From assembly GCA_024641445.1 (NCBI GenBank), contig JAHEDA010000035.1, forward strand, positions 1 through 14,754: 14,754 nucleotides of DNA. Reading direction: 5' to 3'. The translations under genes were made by a program, and so were the position numbers. This document shows, piece after piece, positions 6,301-14,118 of this stretch. The first letter of the stretch is position 1; each line of letters begins with the position of its first letter. The notes below the pieces were generated by a model that was given only the letters and a program-made list of their open reading frames with translations, ran no database searches and was not told where the DNA came from. This stretch comes from Gammaproteobacteria bacterium. Its GTDB lineage: Bacteria > Pseudomonadota > Gammaproteobacteria > UBA6429 > Thiohalophilaceae.

Positions 6301-6386
6301 TTGAATAGATTCAGACATAAGGCCATATCTCCTTTGTTGTTGCTTGGCGTGACAATATGACCTCTGCCACGGCCGAGCCACGATAA
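6301..6386 (+). pseudogene. Possible remnant of a secreted-protein gene (signal peptide only)
   Basis: A TTG at 6301, six bases after AAAGGA, opens a 19-codon frame whose product is MNRFRHKAISPLLLLGVTI. In another frame an ATG at 6357 gives MTSATAEPR before TAA at 6384-6386. If the two frames were joined by a one- or two-base change, the result would be a classic Sec signal peptide: a basic start, a Leu-rich core and a T-S-A-T-A cleavage site. Nothing follows, so this could be the leftover of a gene lost by internal deletion. Chance is not excluded. Confidence 0.25.
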
Positions 6387-6400
6387 GTGGGCCCACTTAT
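6383..6400. terminator. Perfect 18-bp palindrome near the 3' end of ppx
   Basis: ATAAGTGGG is followed directly by its reverse complement CCCACTTAT. As RNA it can fold with a GGCC loop and a 7-bp stem. It lies 20 bp past the ppx stop codon on the minus strand and could limit read-through from both convergent genes. Only a short T stretch follows on the plus strand and none on the minus strand. Confidence 0.4.
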
Positions 6401-6419
6401 TTACATCTGTCGAAGCTAT

Positions 6420-7946
6420 TTATTGAAATGTCAGTGTGAAGCCTAGCTGGCTGAGGTGGTAGGCCTCCGTCTCCAGGTCGGTCTGTGTAAGCGGGTGTGA
6501 ATCGAGCCAGCCTTGTGGAAAGACAATACCAAGTTGTTCTTTATCCACGTGTAAGGTCATGGAGGGGAGATGGATGGGTCCTCGACTACGATGTAGCAGT
6601 ATGGAAAGGCGTAGCAGGACGATAAGTTTTAGGGGTTTGTGGTGGGGCTTATCCAGCGTCTTGAGGAGTGCGCCTGGGATCTTGTTGCGGTGTGTGCGAA
6701 TGAACAGGGCAATCTGTGCCTGTTCCTGGCGTGAAAATCCAAGCAGGTCGGCATTTTCTACGATATAGGCGCCATGCTTGTGATATTGGCTGTGTGCAAT
6801 GGAGAGTCCAATTTCATGCAAGAGTGCGGCCCACTCCAGGTGGCGTGCAGTCTCTTCGTTGATCTGCCAGACATCAATAAGCTGTGCAATCAGTGTCTGT
6901 AAGGTTTCGCGGACCTGTTCAGCATGCTTCTCATCTACGCCGAAGCGCTCACTCAGTTGTCGAATTGATTGCCCACGTACATCCTCAGCACGTAGGCGTC
7001 CGACCATGTCGAATAACACACCCTCGCGCAGGGCGCTTTCGGAGACCTTCATGCGAGTGATCCCCAATGCAGTGAACAGGCCAGCAAGCACCGCCAACCC
7101 TCCTGCAAAGACCATGCGACGCTCCTCGCTCAGTCCTTGCAAGATCAGACTTTTGACGTTACCCACCTCGATCACGCGGTCTACCAATCTATCGAGGCCC
7201 TCCCTGGTAATGTCGCCATCGCTCCACCCGGCGGCCGTGAGGATGCGACCGATTGACTTGATTGTGCCAGAGGCGCCGATAACCTCTTCCCAATGCGCGT
7301 TGCTAAATAGGTGTTCGTATGGCTCCAGCGCCTGAAAGACGGCAAACATGGCACTCGTAAAACCCTTACGAGTGATCGTTCCGTCTGCAAAGAATCGCTC
7401 GCTCAGACTGACACAACCGAGGCCAAGGCTCTCCAGGCGGAGCGGCGAGTAGGCCTTACCAATAATCAGCTCGGTGCTGCCACCACCAATATCCATGACC
7501 AGGCGTGGCCGCGGTGGGTCATGGTCAAGACTGTGCGCAACGCCCATGTAGATCAGGCGCGCCTCCTCCAGTCCGGAGACGATCTCAATTGGATGATTCA
7601 GAACGGTCTCAGCACGTTGCAGGAAGTCAGCAGAGTTACCCGCCACTCGCAGGGTGCGGGTACCGATGATGCGCACACTCCCCGCAGGCATGTGATTTAT
7701 CCGTTGTGCAAAGCGCGACAGACAGGCCAGGGCGTGTTCCATCGCGTCCGTGCGCAGGTTGCTGTCCGGGTCAAGTCCTGCGCCCAGCCGCACCATTTCA
7801 CGCAGGCGATCAAGCATGATTAGTTGACCGTCCTTAAGGCGGGCAACGATCATGTGGAAGCTGTTAGAGCCGAGGTCGATGGCGGCAACACTCTCCGGGG
7901 CCGTGCGGGTAAAGGGTAACTTCATCAGGTGCGGAGCTCGTGACAT
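6420..7946 (-). CDS. ppx: Exopolyphosphatase (Ppx/GppA family)
   Basis: A 508-residue enzyme that removes terminal phosphates from polyphosphate; the family also includes GppA, which hydrolyses pppGpp. The ASKHA-fold phosphate-binding loops are present: AIDLGSNSFHMIV at 22-34 and DIGGGSTELI at 152-161. The catalytic glutamate lies in SGLEEARLIY (E127/E128). The C-terminal part contains the HD-like helical region AALLHEIGLSIAHSQYHKHG typical of the long Ppx form, and its length is close to E. coli PPX (513). The start is uncertain: the ATG at 7946 has no good ribosome binding site and an ATG eight codons in is possible. A Pho-box promoter lies about 50-80 bp upstream, so ppx can be expressed separately from the HAD gene behind it. 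Confidence 0.93.
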   Translation of the reverse strand: MSRAPHLMKLPFTRTAPESVAAIDLGSNSFHMIVARLKDGQLIMLDRLREMVRLGAGLDPDSNLRTDAMEHALACLSRFAQRINHMPAGSVRIIGTRTLRVAGNSADFLQRAETVLNHPIEIVSGLEEARLIYMGVAHSLDHDPPRPRLVMDIGGGSTELIIGKAYSPLRLESLGLGCVSLSERFFADGTITRKGFTSAMFAVFQALEPYEHLFSNAHWEEVIGASGTIKSIGRILTAAGWSDGDITREGLDRLVDRVIEVGNVKSLILQGLSEERRMVFAGGLAVLAGLFTALGITRMKVSESALREGVLFDMVGRLRAEDVRGQSIRQLSERFGVDEKHAEQVRETLQTLIAQLIDVWQINEETARHLEWAALLHEIGLSIAHSQYHKHGAYIVENADLLGFSRQEQAQIALFIRTHRNKIPGALLKTLDKPHHKPLKLIVLLRLSILLHRSRGPIHLPSMTLHVDKEQLGIVFPQGWLDSHPLTQTDLETEAYHLSQLGFTLTFQ

Positions 7947-7991
7947 AGGGTGGGTACGAGATAAACGGTATTACTATTTGTCAAGGATGCA

Positions 7992-8026
7992 ATTATGCCA
8001 GTGCAAGTTTTACAAAATGATGACAG
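7992..8026 (-). promoter_or_regulatory. Pho-box promoter of ppx
   Basis: On the minus strand, CTGTCATCATT (8026-8016) is followed directly by TTGTAAAACTT (8015-8005), two 11-bp PhoB units; the first heptamer is perfect. The -10 box CATAAT (7997-7992) begins 11 bp after the 18-bp core, the spacing typical of PhoB-activated promoters, and there is no good -35. Transcription should start about 40 bp before the ppx ATG. Confidence 0.72.
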
Positions 8027-8052
8027 GGGTAGTAAATCAGGTCGCAACTCAC

Positions 8053-8661
8053 TCATCCCGTGTGTACACCAAGGCGTGTGAGTGCCGCGAGGGTGGCGTT
8101 GTTATCGGTATGGTGTATCGCCTGCCAACCGCAGGCCTCGGCCCCTTGTGCATTCTCGGCCAGGTCGTCGATGAAGAGTGTGGTTCGCGGGTCCAGATCA
8201 AATCGTCGTTCGGCGTGACGGTAGATCGTGGCCGTGGGCTTCATGGCGCGGACCTTGAACGAGGTGACAACGCCATGCACGCGATTACCAAGGTCATAAG
8301 TCTCGTGGAGGTGGCGCCAATGCAGGATGTTGGTATTGCTTAGAATGTAGAGCCGGTAATGTGGTTTCAGGGAATCGGCCAGGGCCAGGATCGGTTGATT
8401 AGGTGAAAAGATATCGAGAAAGGCCCGGTTCAATTCATCACGCGAGGGTGGTGTATCAAATAAGGTCTGCATCCGGCTGATGAACTCATGCTCGTCGATA
8501 TCTCCATGCTCGAAGTCATCCATCGCCGTCATACGATAGAAGTCCTTCAGGGTCAGGCTGCGGGAATTGTGCTGGCGCAGAAAGGCCTCAATACGGTCGA
8601 AATGCAGATTAATCAGTACGCGACCGATATCAAAAACAATATTCTGGATGGTAGCTAGCAT
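8053..8661 (-). CDS. HAD-superfamily phosphatase, YihX-like
   Basis: A 202-residue cytoplasmic HAD hydrolase. Motif I is VFDIGRVLI with nucleophile D11; the position of the usual second aspartate is Gly13, as in YihX-type sugar-phosphate phosphatases (E. coli YihX has D-L-G-N-V). Motif II is LSNTN at 107-111, motif III K141 in MKPT, and motif IV FIDDLAENAQGAEACGW with D165-D166. The small helical cap lies between residues about 18 and 90. YihX dephosphorylates alpha-glucose-1-phosphate; the substrate here cannot be read from sequence. The start lacks a strong Shine-Dalgarno, and a 10-bp hairpin separates it from the upstream SPFH gene, so its expression may be lower than that of the genes before it. 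It is followed by ppx after 106 bp that include the ppx promoter. Confidence 0.82.
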   Translation of the reverse strand: MLATIQNIVFDIGRVLINLHFDRIEAFLRQHNSRSLTLKDFYRMTAMDDFEHGDIDEHEFISRMQTLFDTPPSRDELNRAFLDIFSPNQPILALADSLKPHYRLYILSNTNILHWRHLHETYDLGNRVHGVVTSFKVRAMKPTATIYRHAERRFDLDPRTTLFIDDLAENAQGAEACGWQAIHHTDNNATLAALTRLGVHTG

Positions 8662-8681
8662 AAGGCGACGACAGACAATCG

Positions 8682-8706
8682 CCTGCGACAGCTTTTCTGT
8701 CGCAGG
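8682..8706. terminator. Perfect 10-bp hairpin between the SPFH and HAD genes
   Basis: CCTGCGACAG at 8682-8691 and CTGTCGCAGG at 8697-8706 form a GC-rich 10-bp stem with a 5-nt loop, 12 bp after the SPFH stop codon on the minus strand. There is no T-run after it on that strand, so it may attenuate, protect a 3' end, or act with a factor rather than terminate by itself. Confidence 0.45.
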
Positions 8707-8718
8707 ATCAGTGTCTAA

Positions 8719-9555
8719 TCAACGTTTTGCCTTGGGTGTGGTATTGGGTATCTGGATAAAGGGTATGCTATCTCCAGCCATATAGGTCGGGAGGTGACCG
8801 TCCCACTTATCAATTGCATGACGCATGTTCTCAATTTCGCGCAGGCGCAGTAGCTCATTGGTGACCTGTTGTTTCTGTAGTGCGAGCGACTTGGCCTCCG
8901 CCTCGGCCGATGCGATCTTCTGCTCTGCCTCGACCCTGATACGCTGGAGGTCGCGTTCGGCCTTGAGTTTCAACTGCTCGGCCGTGGTCTTGGCCTCGAT
9001 GGCCTCGTTGAAGGAGCGCGAGAACTGGAAGTTAACAATTGAAAACTCGTCCACAACCACGTCGTGCTTGCTAAGTCGCTGCGTCAGCGCGCTGCGTATA
9101 TCATCGCGTACCTCGGGTCGCTTGGTGACCAGCTCCTCGGCGGTGTATTTGGCGGTCGAGGCCTTTACCGCCTCTTGTACGGCGGGCAGGATCAGGCGCG
9201 TCTCAACCGCGTAGAGGTCACCGACCTCGCGCACAATAGCGGCGACACGCTCGGGATTAAGGTGATAGTTGACGGCTACTTTGGTGTGTACTTGTTGCAG
9301 GTCCTTTGATGCGGCATCGCCATCCCCCTCACCCTTCTGGATGCGTACATCCATCAGGTGCATGGTCTGTGCCAGCGGCCAGCGAAAGTGTATCCCCTCG
9401 GCGTAGACATTCTCATCAACCCTGCCGAAGGTCGTGAGCACGCCGCGGTGTCCGGCGGGGACCACGGCGAATGGGGCGAGTAACCAGATACCAATTAGAA
9501 TCGCGACGACGATCACGATCTTGGTGGCGGTGGCATTACTATTCATGGCAGGCAT
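8719..9555 (-). CDS. SPFH/prohibitin-like membrane protein
   Basis: A 278-residue protein with one N-terminal membrane segment (about residues 13-32), an SPFH/band-7 domain beginning VPAGHRGVLTTFGRV and continuing to about residue 190, and a charged coiled coil (EQLKLKAERDLQRIRVEAEQ and onward) to about 245. This is the arrangement of prohibitins and HflK/HflC, which form large ring or cage assemblies on the membrane and often modulate FtsH or other proteases. The order and the EAKTTAEQ segment are close to prohibitin rather than flotillin. The ATG at 9555 follows AAGGAGTG at ideal spacing. It starts 30 bp after the ABC ATPase gene, so it is likely in that operon. There is no protease gene beside it in the window, and its partner is unknown. 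Confidence 0.88.
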   Translation of the reverse strand: MPAMNSNATATKIVIVVAILIGIWLLAPFAVVPAGHRGVLTTFGRVDENVYAEGIHFRWPLAQTMHLMDVRIQKGEGDGDAASKDLQQVHTKVAVNYHLNPERVAAIVREVGDLYAVETRLILPAVQEAVKASTAKYTAEELVTKRPEVRDDIRSALTQRLSKHDVVVDEFSIVNFQFSRSFNEAIEAKTTAEQLKLKAERDLQRIRVEAEQKIASAEAEAKSLALQKQQVTNELLRLREIENMRHAIDKWDGHLPTYMAGDSIPFIQIPNTTPKAKR

Positions 9556-9585
9556 GTCTCACTCCTTTGATGCATTGGAATCATT

Positions 9586-10272
9586 CTAGTTTGAGGCAGC
9601 AAGATCATCTTGTCGAGTTGATATCCTGCCATCGACCAGGTAGATCTCACGCTGGGCCATGGCGGCATAATCGGGTTCGTGTGTGACCAGCACAACAGTA
9701 GTCTGCCACTCCTGATTGGCGCGCATAAGTATATCCATCACCATACGGCCATTCTTTGAGTCGAGGCTACCGGTAGGTTCATCGGCAAAGAGGTAACGCG
9801 GTTGCATAATGAGGGCTCGGGCGATGGCGACACGCTGCTGTTCACCACCAGACATTTGCGAGGGGAGTTTATCTTTTTTATTGGCAATGCCAAAGTGATT
9901 GAGTAATTCGAGGGCGTAGGCCGACTTTTCCTTGTGGTGGTTGTTACGACGCGCAGGCAGCAGGACATTTTCTATTGACGTCAGCTCGGGCAACAGGTGG
10001 TGAAACTGGAATACGAAGCCAAGATTCTGGTTGCGGAAGCGGTGGATCTCCTCTACTGACATCATCTTTGGGTTCTTGCCATCGATCAGTATCTCGCCGT
10101 CACTGGCCTCATCGAGGGTGCTGAGGAGATATAGCAGCGTACTCTTGCCCGAGCCTGAACGGCCGGAGATGGCAACGAACTCACTGTCGTGGATCTCCAG
10201 ATTGACACCGTGTATCACCCGCGTGGCGGGCTTTCCAAATTCTTTTATAAGATTGTTGGCGATGATCGTCAT
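9586..10272 (-). CDS. ABC transporter ATP-binding protein, LolD/MacB type
   Basis: A 228-residue cytoplasmic ATPase with all motifs intact: Walker A GRSGSGKST (37-45), Q-loop Q89 in FQFHHLLP, signature MSGGEQQRVAIARAL (140-154), Walker B YLFADEP with D164-E165, the D-loop SLD, and switch H198 in VTHE. Its size and the FQF-HLLPELT segment fit the MacB/LolD/FtsE group, which uses ATP hydrolysis to drive conformational change in FtsX-type permeases (mechanotransmission) rather than channel transport. The start ATG shares one base with the permease stop codon (TAATG), which means translational coupling and a shared complex. Substrate is unknown: lipoproteins, lipids, peptides or drugs are all handled by relatives. 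Confidence 0.93.
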   Translation of the reverse strand: MTIIANNLIKEFGKPATRVIHGVNLEIHDSEFVAISGRSGSGKSTLLYLLSTLDEASDGEILIDGKNPKMMSVEEIHRFRNQNLGFVFQFHHLLPELTSIENVLLPARRNNHHKEKSAYALELLNHFGIANKKDKLPSQMSGGEQQRVAIARALIMQPRYLFADEPTGSLDSKNGRMVMDILMRANQEWQTTVVLVTHEPDYAAMAQREIYLVDGRISTRQDDLAASN

Positions 10273-11516
10273 TATGTATCCGACCTGATGATTTCAAGCG
10301 GCGTCAATTTACCTGCGGCGCGTGCGGGCAGAATGCTGGCGAGTACCGCTGAGATGAAGGCCAGCAGAAATCCGGTGATGTAGATCGAGGGGGCGTAGGA
10401 AATAATCAGGTGATTACCCAGGCCCATGCTGATACCGAGTGTGATGGTCTCAAGATACCTGTTTATCAGGTGCCCAATGACCAGGCCAATTACGGCACCG
10501 GTGACACCGAGGATGATGCCCTGGATCAGAAACAGCTCGACGATCTGGCGGGGGGTGTAACCAATAGAGCGCAGGATGGCGATCTCGCGTCGCTTCTGAC
10601 TGACCATGATGCTCAGGACATTGTAAATACCAAAGCCCGCGACAATGAGGATGGCGAAGGTGATGACGTTGCGGGTGATATCCTGAATGCTGAAGATTTG
10701 TAGAAACTGTGCGTTGGCCTGATTCCAGCTCTCCACATTATCGCGGCTGGTGAGTTGCCAGGTATCGGCAATGGCCTGGGCGCGATCCATATCGACGAGG
10801 GCCACGGCGATCTCGGTGAGGTGACCCGGTGTCTTGTTCATTTGCTGTACATCACGCAGGGCGCCGATCATCAGGGTCTCATCGACCTGCTTCACCCCAA
10901 GCTCCAGGGTCCCGACGATCTTGAGTGGGCGTTGTTCACCGAGGCCGGAGGAGACTAATAAGGTATCACCGAGCTGCGCACCTACCTTGCTCAACACACC
11001 GGTGCCAACGATAACCTTGTTGCCGCCATCACTGAGGTCACTGAGTTTGCCTGCCGTGATGTACCGGTTGAGATTCATCACCCGTTCGTGCAGGGAGGGA
11101 ATGATGCCTGACAGTGTGGCGGGATAGCGTGAGGCTCCCCGGGTGATGATGCAATTCATGGTCAGGCTGGGGGAGTAGCCCAGGACCTCGGGGTCATCAC
11201 GCAGGCGATCAAACCAGCCCTGTGGATAGATAATGTGCGCCTCTTCGCGCTTGCCGTAGGGGGGGATAACCCAGTGGACGTGGGCGTCATCGCCGTAAAA
11301 GCGTTTGGTGATCTCGACCTTGTCGATGAGACGGTCGCGTGCGGAGATCTTGATGTGCGAGGTATTGCTTAGCAGGCGGCTGGTGATGAACTCGCGCATA
11401 CCCAACTGCATCCCGGAAATAACGGTAAAGATCAGCGTGCCCAGACTGATACCAAAAAAGATCAGGATGGTCTGACGCTTGCGGGAGAGTAGGTGCCTGA
11501 GCGCGAGAAACAACAT
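10272..11516 (-). CDS. FtsX/MacB-type ABC permease
   Basis: A 414-residue inner-membrane permease with the four-segment FtsX/MacB layout: one membrane helix at about 15-36, a large periplasmic domain of about 240 residues, then three helices at about 283-306, 328-350 and 379-398. The QKRREIAILRSIGYTPRQI loop (307 onward) is the typical coupling segment that contacts the ATPase, and the C-terminal ASILPARAAGKLTPLEIIR stretch is characteristic of the family. It begins one base after the adaptor stop codon and overlaps the ATPase start. LolC/E-type lipoprotein extraction and MacB-type export are the main alternatives; the adjacent adaptor favours the MacB-like side. Confidence 0.92.
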   Translation of the reverse strand: MLFLALRHLLSRKRQTILIFFGISLGTLIFTVISGMQLGMREFITSRLLSNTSHIKISARDRLIDKVEITKRFYGDDAHVHWVIPPYGKREEAHIIYPQGWFDRLRDDPEVLGYSPSLTMNCIITRGASRYPATLSGIIPSLHERVMNLNRYITAGKLSDLSDGGNKVIVGTGVLSKVGAQLGDTLLVSSGLGEQRPLKIVGTLELGVKQVDETLMIGALRDVQQMNKTPGHLTEIAVALVDMDRAQAIADTWQLTSRDNVESWNQANAQFLQIFSIQDITRNVITFAILIVAGFGIYNVLSIMVSQKRREIAILRSIGYTPRQIVELFLIQGIILGVTGAVIGLVIGHLINRYLETITLGISMGLGNHLIISYAPSIYITGFLLAFISAVLASILPARAAGKLTPLEIIRSDT

Positions 11517-11517
11517 A

Positions 11518-12300
11518 TCAGTGTTTCTTGATGATGACCTGATCGCTGCCCTTCAGGTCCCCTTCGGTGACCTCGGCCCAGTTGCCGTCGATATCACCAA
11601 GCTTGAGTGGGACGACGATGGTCTTGCCATCACGCACAACGCGCACGCGACCATTGCTAATCCCGGAGAGTGGGACCAGCAGCGCGCGGTCCTTCTTGCC
11701 GACCTCGATGGCCACATCCGCAGTCATCCCGGGGAGGATATTTTGCGCCAGACCCGGTACATCGATATGGGTAAGAAATTCCTCGTTGCGTGGAAAAATG
11801 GAGCTGACACTTCCCTTGAGTTGTTCAGCCCGTACGCTCTCAAACATGACCCGCACGGGTTGTCCCGGTTTAACACGCAGGGCGCCCTGTTGCTCCAGTG
11901 AGACTTCAATATATTTATGCGAGAGGTCTTCCAACCGCAGAATGGTCTGCTGTGGGAACACGGACTGCGCCTCATTGAATGCCACCAGGGTTACGGTCCC
12001 ATCAAATGGTGCGTAAAAGATCAGGTGGTCATCGAGGCGCACCAGTTTGTTGCCCTTGGTAACCACATCGCCCTCTTTGACGTAGAGTTGATCGATGGTC
12101 TTGGTGATGGCGAGCTTGACATCGTAGGTCTTGTCGCTCTTGACCTTACCCAACCCGTAGATGGCCTCGACGATGGGGCCGTATTTGGGGCTGACATACT
12201 CCACCCCATTTTTTTGTTGGCGATAGAGCATGCCCGCGACGAGCAACCCGATGATGGCCGCGATGCCAATCCAGAGCTTAAGGTGTTTGATCTGTTTCAT
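11518..12300 (-). CDS. Periplasmic adaptor (HlyD/MacA-like) without the alpha-hairpin
   Basis: A 260-residue protein with an N-terminal membrane anchor (about 9-26) and the beta-rich core of a membrane fusion protein. The first lipoyl half-motif, VKEGDVVTKGNKLVRLDD (74-91), runs almost straight into the second, YAPFDGTVT (96-104). In MacA, AcrA and HlyD a long coiled-coil hairpin that docks onto TolC is inserted at this point; here it is absent. A beta-barrel domain follows (KYIEVSLEQQGALRVKPGQPVRVMF region), then a membrane-proximal domain to the end. It should work with the permease and ATPase encoded right after it, perhaps inside the periplasm without contacting an outer-membrane channel. 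The ATG has no strong ribosome binding site, and 88 bp separate it from mutM, so its promoter may lie in that gap. Confidence 0.85.
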   Translation of the reverse strand: MKQIKHLKLWIGIAAIIGLLVAGMLYRQQKNGVEYVSPKYGPIVEAIYGLGKVKSDKTYDVKLAITKTIDQLYVKEGDVVTKGNKLVRLDDHLIFYAPFDGTVTLVAFNEAQSVFPQQTILRLEDLSHKYIEVSLEQQGALRVKPGQPVRVMFESVRAEQLKGSVSSIFPRNEEFLTHIDVPGLAQNILPGMTADVAIEVGKKDRALLVPLSGISNGRVRVVRDGKTIVVPLKLGDIDGNWAEVTEGDLKGSDQVIIKKH

Positions 12301-12388
12301 AGGGGGCCCGCAGGGTCAATTCTTGAGAAAGTCATCAGCAATAGTGCCGTGATGTTGGAAAGAGTGGTAAATACTCTAATCGGAATGC

Positions 12389-13204
12389 CTAGTGTTGGCA
12401 ATGCGGGCAGAAATGGGTGGCGCGTTGACCGAGAATGCTGTGTTTGATGGTTTGGCCACAAACGCGGCAAGGCTCGTCCTTACGGCCATAGACATTCAAT
12501 TGCTGACTGAAGTAACCGGGGCGGCCATCGCTGGCGGTGAAGTCGCGCAGGGTGGTACCCCCCGCCTTGATCGCCGCTGTAAGTACCCGTTTGATGGCCT
12601 CGACCAGCTTGATGTATTCCGCGCGAGTCACACGGCCTGCGGGTCGACTTGGCCGAATACCGGCGAGGAACAAGGCTTCACTGGCGTAGATGTTGCCAAC
12701 ACCGACGACGATATGGCTATCCATTATAAAGAGCTTTACCGCAGCCTTGCGTCGACGCGAGTGTTCGAAAAGGTAATCAACAGTGAAGTCGGCTTCGAGT
12801 GGTTCGGGCCCAAGTTCGTTCAATAGTTCGTGTTGCAGTGGCTCGTCGCGGGTAAAGAGCACACAGCCAAAGCGGCGTGGGTCGTGCAGGCGCAGACACT
12901 TGCCCGTGTCGAGACAAATATCGACGTGGTCGTGTTTGACCGCAGGGGTGTCGGTATCAAGCACGCGCAGGCTTCCAGACATCCCAAGGTGAATAATGGT
13001 AGTGCCGTGCAGGGTAATCAGAAGCAGATATTTACCACGTCGTGAGACAGCGGTGATCTCCTGCCCTTTGAGCAGGCTGTTGAGATTGCGCGGTACTGGC
13101 CAGCGTAGACGGCCATCGCGCACGATCACCTTATCTACGCAGTGGCCAATAAGATGGGGTGCAATACCTCGTCGGGTAGTCTCGACCTCGGGGAGTTCAG
13201 GCAC
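12389..13204 (-). CDS. mutM: Formamidopyrimidine-DNA glycosylase
   Basis: A 271-residue base-excision repair enzyme that removes 8-oxoguanine and formamidopyrimidines and cuts the abasic strand. The start PELPEVETTRRG carries the catalytic Pro2 and Glu3 and only makes sense with the GTG start at 13204. Lys58 in RRGKYLL matches the conserved catalytic-site lysine. The C-terminal zinc finger is complete: C246, C249, C266 and C269, with R261 within it. The length is normal for the family (269 in E. coli). It starts 15 bp after the DUF4340 gene, which suggests co-transcription. The initiating Met must be removed to expose Pro2. Confidence 0.96.
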   Translation of the reverse strand: MPELPEVETTRRGIAPHLIGHCVDKVIVRDGRLRWPVPRNLNSLLKGQEITAVSRRGKYLLLITLHGTTIIHLGMSGSLRVLDTDTPAVKHDHVDICLDTGKCLRLHDPRRFGCVLFTRDEPLQHELLNELGPEPLEADFTVDYLFEHSRRRKAAVKLFIMDSHIVVGVGNIYASEALFLAGIRPSRPAGRVTRAEYIKLVEAIKRVLTAAIKAGGTTLRDFTASDGRPGYFSQQLNVYGRKDEPCRVCGQTIKHSILGQRATHFCPHCQH

Positions 13205-13219
13205 GCGCGATCGCCCTGG

Positions 13220-14110
13220 CTACTTCTTTGTAACGGGCTTGACCGGGGCGGCAGGCTTCTCTGGCTTTGGCAGGCTCAGCAATTGCTCGGCACTATCATG
13301 GCTGAGGCGATAGCCAATACCGAGGTCGGTTCGTATAAGGCTGGTGTCATCGCCGTTTCGTTGCAGCAGGAATGAAATGGGTTTGTCCTGTCCCACGAGA
13401 CTGACGCGAATAGTATTGCCCTTGGGGGACCTGTCTTTACTGGTGAACACCTCCAGTGACTGGGCGTTCTCCCAATAGCTGATCATCTCGTTGAGGTCAT
13501 CACCCGAGGCCAATTTTTGTGCAGGTTGGGTCTTCCACTCACCCTTTTCTTGCAACAAGGTAAAGTCGGGTAGTTCCAGGCGGGTGAGTTTGCTTTGCGG
13601 CGGCAACAGGGCATAGCCAATAAAACTGGTGGTGGATTCAGCGAGTGAGTAGTTATAGCTATCGTTGATGGTATGTAGTGTCTCGCCGACCTGGGCATAA
13701 CGACGTTGTTGCAGGGGGGCATTGCCACCAAGCGCAATCGTGACGGAGTTGTTATAGGTGATGCGCAGTGCAGGTTTGTCGAGGCCATATTTTGCCTCGT
13801 CGGCTTTGGAAAGAGGGTGTTGGCTGTAGCTTGTCTCCTCCACCAGTTTTGTCGCACTGTCGGCACGAAAGTTATTCGCTGGCAGGTTATAGGGCTTGCG
13901 CATCCACCAGTGACCATTCTGCTTTTCCAGTTCGATGTCGTTGCCCTGCGCCTGCTGTAACAGGATATGCATAACATCGGCTTGCTTGAGCGGGGTAAGA
14001 TGCGTCTCTGTGGGGGGCGGGCTTTTACCGGGGTTAAGCACGGTGATCAACACCAATACGGTGACAACGCCCAGCAGGGAGAGGTTGAGGAGTGTACGGC
14101 TACGCATCAT
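13220..14110 (-). CDS. DUF4340 domain protein (GldG partner)
   Basis: A 296-residue envelope protein with one N-terminal membrane anchor (about residues 9-26) and a large outer domain. DUF4340 proteins are regularly encoded next to GldF/GldG-type ABC transporter genes, and here the gene starts 8 bp after the end of one. Visible features that fit are the beta-rich repeats (NGHWWMRKPY, KYGLDKPALRITYNN, GEWKTQPAQKLASGDD) and a Pro/Lys-rich C-terminal tail (SLPKPEKPAAPVKPVTKK). The ATG at 14110 follows AAGGT; a second ATG directly after it is equally possible. The function is unknown; in Bacteroidetes GldFG is associated with gliding, but this organism type need not glide. Confidence 0.78.
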   Translation of the reverse strand: MMRSRTLLNLSLLGVVTVLVLITVLNPGKSPPPTETHLTPLKQADVMHILLQQAQGNDIELEKQNGHWWMRKPYNLPANNFRADSATKLVEETSYSQHPLSKADEAKYGLDKPALRITYNNSVTIALGGNAPLQQRRYAQVGETLHTINDSYNYSLAESTTSFIGYALLPPQSKLTRLELPDFTLLQEKGEWKTQPAQKLASGDDLNEMISYWENAQSLEVFTSKDRSPKGNTIRVSLVGQDKPISFLLQRNGDDTSLIRTDLGIGYRLSHDSAEQLLSLPKPEKPAAPVKPVTKK

Positions 14111-14118
14111 GTGTGACC

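Larger units (their letters stand above)
6103..6419. other. Convergent gap between ppk1 and ppx
   Basis: These 317 bp lie between the 3' ends of ppk1 and ppx. They contain a weak AT-rich hairpin (AGATA at 6111-6115 with TATCT at 6120-6124, followed by a T-rich stretch) that could end ppk1 transcripts, an orphan signal-peptide-like reading frame at 6301-6386, and an 18-bp palindrome at 6383-6400. An isolated CTGTCAT at 6187-6193 looks like a Pho half-site but lacks a good partner 11 bp away. Confidence 0.5.

Noticed and set aside
7311..7823. Long plus-strand open frame opposite ppx
   Set aside because: It lies wholly within the well-supported ppx gene and encodes nothing recognisable.
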